From Campylobacteraceae bacterium (lineage in GTDB: Bacteria > Campylobacterota > Campylobacteria > Campylobacterales > Sulfurospirillaceae): 32,637 nt of DNA. Positions 29,048 through 32,637 of this stretch are shown piece after piece; the first letter of the stretch is position 1, and every line of letters begins with the position of its first letter. The stretch spans positions 1 to 32,637 of the forward strand of contig JALUBH010000017.1 in the NCBI GenBank assembly GCA_027050775.1, read 5' to 3'. The notes below the pieces were generated by a model. The model saw only the letters and a program-made list of their open reading frames with translations. It was not told where the DNA came from and ran no database searches. Made by a program: the position numbers and the translations under genes.

Positions 29048-29063
29048 TTAGACTTGAGTCTAA
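29048..29063 (+). promoter_or_regulatory. Palindrome at the fliW transcription start
   Basis: TTAGACTTGAGTCTAA has 7-base perfect arms around TG and begins 10 bases after the -10 box, so it covers about +3 to +18. It could be an operator for a dimeric repressor or a 5' hairpin in the mRNA just before AGGGGA. A half-site AAGTCTA occurs at 29001-29007, upstream of the -10 box. Confidence 0.4.
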
Positions 29064-29084
29064 TTATAAAACTAGGGGAAGTAT

Positions 29085-29468
29085 ATGAGATTTAGTGTAA
29101 AAGCACCGATTTTAGGATTTGAACATATAAAAACTGTGGAATTAGAAAAAGTAGATGATTTTTTCTCTAAATTAAAAAGTTGTGAAGACAAAACTGTTTT
29201 TATGCTCATAAATCCTTTCTTGATAAGAGACTATGACTTTATAGTACCTGAGTTTTATAAAAACCTGTTAGAGCTAAAAGAGGATTCAAAACCTTTGGTT
29301 TACAACATCATGATAGTATCAACACCGATTGAGACTTCTGTTATCAACTTTATAGCACCACTCGTTTTCAATGTAGAAAAAGCCTGCGTCGCACAAATAC
29401 TACTAGATGGCAACAGATACAAAGAGTATGGAATAACAGAAGAGATATCAAAATATATGGAAAAATAA
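29085..29468 (+). CDS. fliW: Flagellar assembly factor FliW
   Basis: Binds the translational repressor CsrA and flagellin, so that flagellin translation follows export. The 127-residue protein has the family series KAPILGFEHIKTVEL, FMLINPFLIRDYDFIVP, VYNIMIVSTPIETSVINFIAPLVFNVEKACVAQILLD. AGGGGA lies seven bases before the ATG. With the rod-like protein at 13.1 kb it indicates a motile or formerly motile organism. csrA is not in this window. Confidence 0.94.
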   Translation: MRFSVKAPILGFEHIKTVELEKVDDFFSKLKSCEDKTVFMLINPFLIRDYDFIVPEFYKNLLELKEDSKPLVYNIMIVSTPIETSVINFIAPLVFNVEKACVAQILLDGNRYKEYGITEEISKYMEK

Positions 29469-29478
29469 CATTTAAGTA

Positions 29479-29506
29479 ATATTTTACTTTTATAATAGTA
29501 AAATAT
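29479..29506. repeat. AT-only inverted repeat after fliW
   Basis: ATATTTTACT (29479-29488) pairs exactly with AGTAAAATAT (29497-29506) around an 8-base loop. The loop contains TATAAT (29491-29496), which could be the -10 box for the following genes. A weak terminator for fliW is the alternative. Confidence 0.45.
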
Positions 29507-29637
29507 AGTCGCAACATAGTTACATGTAACTATAAGGTGGGTGGTTGGGTTGCAAGAATTTTGCTAAATGTATAACTCTACGGCAAAATTACCTCTCAAA
29601 CATCTCCCCTTCGAACTTAAAAGAGGAGAATTAGATT
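29507..29637 (+). promoter_or_regulatory. Structured leader before the nucleotidyltransferase remnant
   Basis: This stretch holds, in order: GCAAC (29511-29515) that can pair with GTTGC (29549-29553); an 18-base perfect palindrome ATAGTTACATGTAACTAT (29516-29533); a G-rich tract GGTGGGTGGTTGGG (29536-29549); AATTTTGC (29557-29564) pairing with GCAAAATT (29583-29590); and TCTCCCCTT (29603-29611), which pairs with AAGAGGAGA (29621-29629) with one mismatch. The last hairpin covers the ribosome-binding site of the next gene. CCTCT at 29592-29596 is a second possible anti-Shine-Dalgarno. It reads like a cis-regulatory RNA, but matches no riboswitch class I know. Confidence 0.4.
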
Positions 29638-29859
29638 ATGGAAATTAAAAGTGAGATTCCAGAAAGATTAAAACCACTCAATCCTGAAAAAATCATACTT
29701 TTTGGCTCTTACGCTTATGGAACTCCAAACAAAGATAGCGATTTATCGCATGTCGTAGTTTTTTACTTCCAACAAACAGTAGAAAAATTATTTAAGCCAA
29801 TTTTAGAAAATAGAAAAATAAATTTTAAAAAGCAGCATGAAATAAGGGGAATTAGATGA
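29638..29859 (+). pseudogene. Truncated MNT-type nucleotidyltransferase
   Basis: The 73-codon frame begins like a minimal nucleotidyltransferase: LNPEKIILFGSYAYGTPNKDSDL has the GS motif (G23, S24) and the first metal aspartate (D35). The second aspartate, expected two residues later, is serine (S37, in SDLSHVVV), and the third strand and rest of the domain are missing; the sequence after residue 41 is not recognisable. Full members of about 100-140 residues are often antitoxins paired with HEPN toxins; no HEPN gene is seen. GAGGAG precedes the ATG. The stop overlaps the start of the next gene by 4 bases (ATGA). Decay is the simplest reading, though the small frame may still be translated and couple the next gene. 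Confidence 0.6.
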
Positions 29860-32637
29860 GAAAAAATAAAAATACAAAGACAAAAAGCAGCCTGTCTCCT
29901 TTATCTCTAATCTCATTGATGGTATTTTCTTTTCTCTTTTTAGTGTCAACAGTAAAAGCCGATACTTTTCTTATCGATTTGAGTTCACATATAAGTATAT
30001 CACCCGTTACAGTGGAAGTTTCACAACCTTTCAATACAAACATCACAATCAAAAATGAAACTACAGGAAGCACGACACTCGATGGACAATACGCCACCAT
30101 CAAGTATCATGTGCCCACAAATGCAACATATTCTGGTATATATAATGGAACGGGATGGGATTGTGACGATCATTTAGATAGTGATGGAAATATATCCTGT
30201 ACATACAAGCAATCACTAACAAACGGTCAAACTTCAAACCCATTAGATATCACTCTAACTGCAAGTGATACTACAGGAAATTACAATGGCACCGTAACTG
30301 TCACTGCAACGACAACTGATGCCAACACGAGCAATGATACTTCAACTGCCCCTGTAGAATTTGGCAAGTCAAATCTACATGCAACTAAAACTGTTTCAGA
30401 TACCCAGGTTGGATTAAATCAAAACTATACTTACACCATAGAAGTATCAAACCCATACAACGGTACAAATCCAACAGTCAAAGCAAGAAATGTAACTATA
30501 TCCGATACTCTGCCAAGTGGAGTGCATTTTGTATCTGTAAGTGATACTAGTTGGTGCAATGAAAGTGGAGGAACCATCACATGTAACGGTAGTGATTTAG
30601 ATGTAAGTAATACAAGATCAACAACCATAACGGTTTATGCAACAACCAGCGGTACCAAAACAAACACAGCTTCAGTTAATACTGCCTCATCAGACTATAA
30701 CAATACCTTGCCACTCAAACCAAGTGCCACCAACAGTGTTGAGCCTGCCGATATAGCTTTAACCAAAACACTTTTAGGAGGTATTGATTCAAGCAATGCT
30801 GAAGTCAATTCCACAGTAACATATAACATATCTGTAAAAAACTTCAACCAAACTACCGCGCAAGATGTAAACTTCACAGACGCACTTCCTGCCGGTGTTA
30901 CTTTAGTAAGTGGCGGTATTTCTCAAGGGAATTGGAATTGTAGTGGAACATCGACCATAAATTGCTCCATAGGCAGCCTGTCATATAATGAAACCCAAGA
31001 TGTAAACATAACAGTAAAAATGCCTTTAACCCACCAAGATATTAGCAATACCGCAACTGCCACAACTTCAACAGATGAAGGCGGTGCAACAAAAAACAAT
31101 AGTGACTCTCTTATAACACATGTAAGAGGAGTCAATCTCAAAATTACAAAATCAGGAAACGGCAAAACAGCAAATGTCGGCTCAAATTATACTTATACCA
31201 TTGAAGTTAAAAATAATGGAATAGTTCAGGCTCAAAATATTATTGTAACTGATACACTTGATAGCAGAATGACTTATGCTAGCAATACGGGAGGTTGTAC
31301 AATAAATGAAAAAGTTTTAACTTGCAAAAAAACTGCGCTTGATGCAGGGGCTACATACAGCTTTGATGTAACAGTTACAATGCCGACTGATAATCTAAAT
31401 GATGTCACAAACAGTGCAAGTGTTACAAATGATATAGACGAAGAAGATCCATCTGACAATAGTATTTCTTCTACGACACATTTGCGAGGACCTGATTTGG
31501 ATATTACCAAAGATGCAAATGTAAGTGAAATAGGACTTGGAAAACCATTTACCTATACACTACATATAAGTAGCTTAAGAGATATCAATGCAACCGATGT
31601 CAATATTACCGAACAACTGCCTGCCGGAGTAGAAATCACTGACATAAACTCCAACTCGTTTACCTGCCCAACCACTTTTCCCATAACAGGTACTTTTCAC
31701 TGTACAAAAGCCAACTTTGCTGGAAATGCTACTGATACTATAATACTTCAGGCAAAAGCTCCTCAAGACAGTGCGGGAGATATAACCAACAATGTAACCA
31801 TAGCTCAATCCCTAAACAACAATGATGGAAGTGCCAGTAAAACAGTAACTGTGACCGGAGCAACACTAGATATAAGCAAAACCGGAAGCTCCACTGCAGT
31901 TGTGGGAGGGCTCATAGACTACAATATCACTGTTACCAATACTTCTCACACAGATGAACAAAATTTAACTATGACTGATGACCTCTCCCATCTTGGAAGC
32001 GGATATACCGTGCACTCAATAATAGATCCTGATGGATGGATCTGCAGTGGTAGCACAACTCTTACATGTACCAAATCATCACTTTTAGCTGAAGGAACAA
32101 CTTCTACCATACATTTTGATGTAAATGTTCCTCTAAATGCAACTTTAGGGACTAGAAAAAACAATGCAAGCGTAACAACTGTTACTGCACCTCAACCCAC
32201 TAAAAACACCAATGCAACAACAGTCATTGAAGGTTCGGACATAGTTGTTGTCCGACCGACCACAACAACAGCTGTTGCAAAGGAAAATGTGATTTTTACC
32301 GTAAAAGTTAGAAATGACGGAAGTGCAACCGCAAAAGATGTAAACTTGACAAACAGTTTCAATACAACCGGTATAGTAAAAGGTGACTATACTGATATAA
32401 AAATAGACTGTAATAATGACGGAACTTATGAATTAACATCCTCTCCATATATTTGCCAGCTTGGAGATATCGCTAAAAATGGGATAAAAACTATCAAAAT
32501 AAGCGCAACCGCACCAAACTACGACAGCAATTTTCCGGGACACACAGATATAACAAACAACTCTACTGCTGTAACATCTTCAAGTGAATCAAATACAGCC
32601 AATAACAATAAAAACTGGAAAATAGAAAATCATGGAT
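29856..32637 (+). CDS. Very large secreted protein of tandem DUF11 modules (3' end outside window)
   Basis: An uninterrupted frame of 927 codons from the ATG at 29856, preceded by AGGGGA, to the window edge. Residues 1-35 form a Sec signal peptide: basic start, hydrophobic LISLMVFSFLFLVSTVKA, likely cut before D36. Then come immunoglobulin-like modules of 120-128 residues, starting near 36, 170, 298, 426, 546, 669 and 794. Each has the DUF11 pattern: L-x-x-TK-type start, YTYTIEVxN, a DTLPxGV-type strand, a pair of cysteines (as in WNC and INC), and NTAxVT near the end. The paired cysteines suggest one disulfide per module, formed outside the cytoplasm. Rich in Thr, Asn, Ala and Ser. Probably a surface, S-layer or adhesin-like protein; function is open. 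G+C looks higher than in the neighbours. Confidence 0.92.
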   Translation, partial: MRKNKNTKTKSSLSPLSLISLMVFSFLFLVSTVKADTFLIDLSSHISISPVTVEVSQPFNTNITIKNETTGSTTLDGQYATIKYHVPTNATYSGIYNGTGWDCDDHLDSDGNISCTYKQSLTNGQTSNPLDITLTASDTTGNYNGTVTVTATTTDANTSNDTSTAPVEFGKSNLHATKTVSDTQVGLNQNYTYTIEVSNPYNGTNPTVKARNVTISDTLPSGVHFVSVSDTSWCNESGGTITCNGSDLDVSNTRSTTITVYATTSGTKTNTASVNTASSDYNNTLPLKPSATNSVEPADIALTKTLLGGIDSSNAEVNSTVTYNISVKNFNQTTAQDVNFTDALPAGVTLVSGGISQGNWNCSGTSTINCSIGSLSYNETQDVNITVKMPLTHQDISNTATATTSTDEGGATKNNSDSLITHVRGVNLKITKSGNGKTANVGSNYTYTIEVKNNGIVQAQNIIVTDTLDSRMTYASNTGGCTINEKVLTCKKTALDAGATYSFDVTVTMPTDNLNDVTNSASVTNDIDEEDPSDNSISSTTHLRGPDLDITKDANVSEIGLGKPFTYTLHISSLRDINATDVNITEQLPAGVEITDINSNSFTCPTTFPITGTFHCTKANFAGNATDTIILQAKAPQDSAGDITNNVTIAQSLNNNDGSASKTVTVTGATLDISKTGSSTAVVGGLIDYNITVTNTSHTDEQNLTMTDDLSHLGSGYTVHSIIDPDGWICSGSTTLTCTKSSLLAEGTTSTIHFDVNVPLNATLGTRKNNASVTTVTAPQPTKNTNATTVIEGSDIVVVRPTTTTAVAKENVIFTVKVRNDGSATAKDVNLTNSFNTTGIVKGDYTDIKIDCNNDGTYELTSSPYICQLGDIAKNGIKTIKISATAPNYDSNFPGHTDITNNSTAVTSSSESNTANNNKNWKIENHG

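Noticed and set aside
29541-29634. Open frame of about 30 codons in the leader before the nucleotidyltransferase (GWLGCKNFAKC region)
   Set aside because: No start codon with a ribosome-binding site and no recognised family; the stretch is better explained by its inverted repeats.
29852-32164. Minus-strand open frames of 60-83 codons within the DUF11 gene (29852-30103, 30431-30628, 30695-30877, 30923-31165, 31274-31510, 31575-31808, 31946-32164)
   Set aside because: They are shadows of the continuous plus-strand frame of 927 codons, have no ribosome-binding sites of note and no family resemblance.

Overview
The window comes from a low-GC (roughly one third G+C) member of the Campylobacterota (former Epsilonproteobacteria). 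The evidence is gene content and order: hobA next to a lysine-pathway aspartokinase and a degenerate holB, a long-form folP, fliW divergent from bamD-lon, an rpsF-ssb-rpsR operon, and a histidine kinase with the HQWRQPLN H-box seen in many kinases of this phylum. From memory, long blocks keep the order known in Campylobacter jejuni and Helicobacter pylori (ribF-tlyA-ligA / folP-holB-hobA-lysC-nudix / hemW / tatB-tatC-queA; ilvC-deacetylase-dprA-ruvX next to rnr-holA; rpsF-ssb-rpsR / lon-bamD / fliW). The genus cannot be fixed from what I can see; a free-living sulfur-oxidiser or Arcobacter-like relative is a guess.

Layout. 1-39 is the first 13 codons of an unidentified minus-strand gene. 101-3567 is a minus-strand ligA-tlyA-ribF operon. 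3582-3853 is a striking intergenic palindromic element. 3851-8601 is a minus-strand operon, rppH-lysC-hobA-holB-folP-tauE, with mostly 1-8 base overlaps. hemW (+) and hemH (-) converge at 9.78 kb. 10907-13112 is the tatB-tatC-queA operon. 13109-13390 is a small orphan flagellar-rod-like gene, followed by a YffB/ArsC-like gene. 13783-17093 runs ilvC-deacetylase-dprA-ruvX on the minus strand. 17142-20635 is a two-gene signalling operon (response regulator-GGDEF, then sensor kinase), divergent from an HDOD gene that leads rnr and holA. 24567-25840 is rpsF-ssb-rpsR, sharing a bidirectional terminator with the convergent lon. bamD-lon is divergent from fliW.

After fliW the character changes. There is a 169-base leader full of inverted repeats, then a broken MNT-type nucleotidyltransferase, then the start of a very large secreted protein built of tandem DUF11 modules that runs off the right edge. 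This end looks like the start of an accessory region.

The most unusual sequence is the 272-base element between tauE and ligA. It has 34-base terminal inverted repeats (31 of 34 identical) enclosing two long hairpins, so it could fold as a three-way junction. A 39-codon CxxC open frame lies inside with its ribosome-binding site and start codon buried in one hairpin. It may be a MITE-like remnant of an insertion sequence. The other points worth checking are the structured leader before the nucleotidyltransferase remnant, the rod-like 93-residue protein, and the signalling cassette placed between ilvC and rnr. No tRNA, rRNA or CRISPR array was seen.
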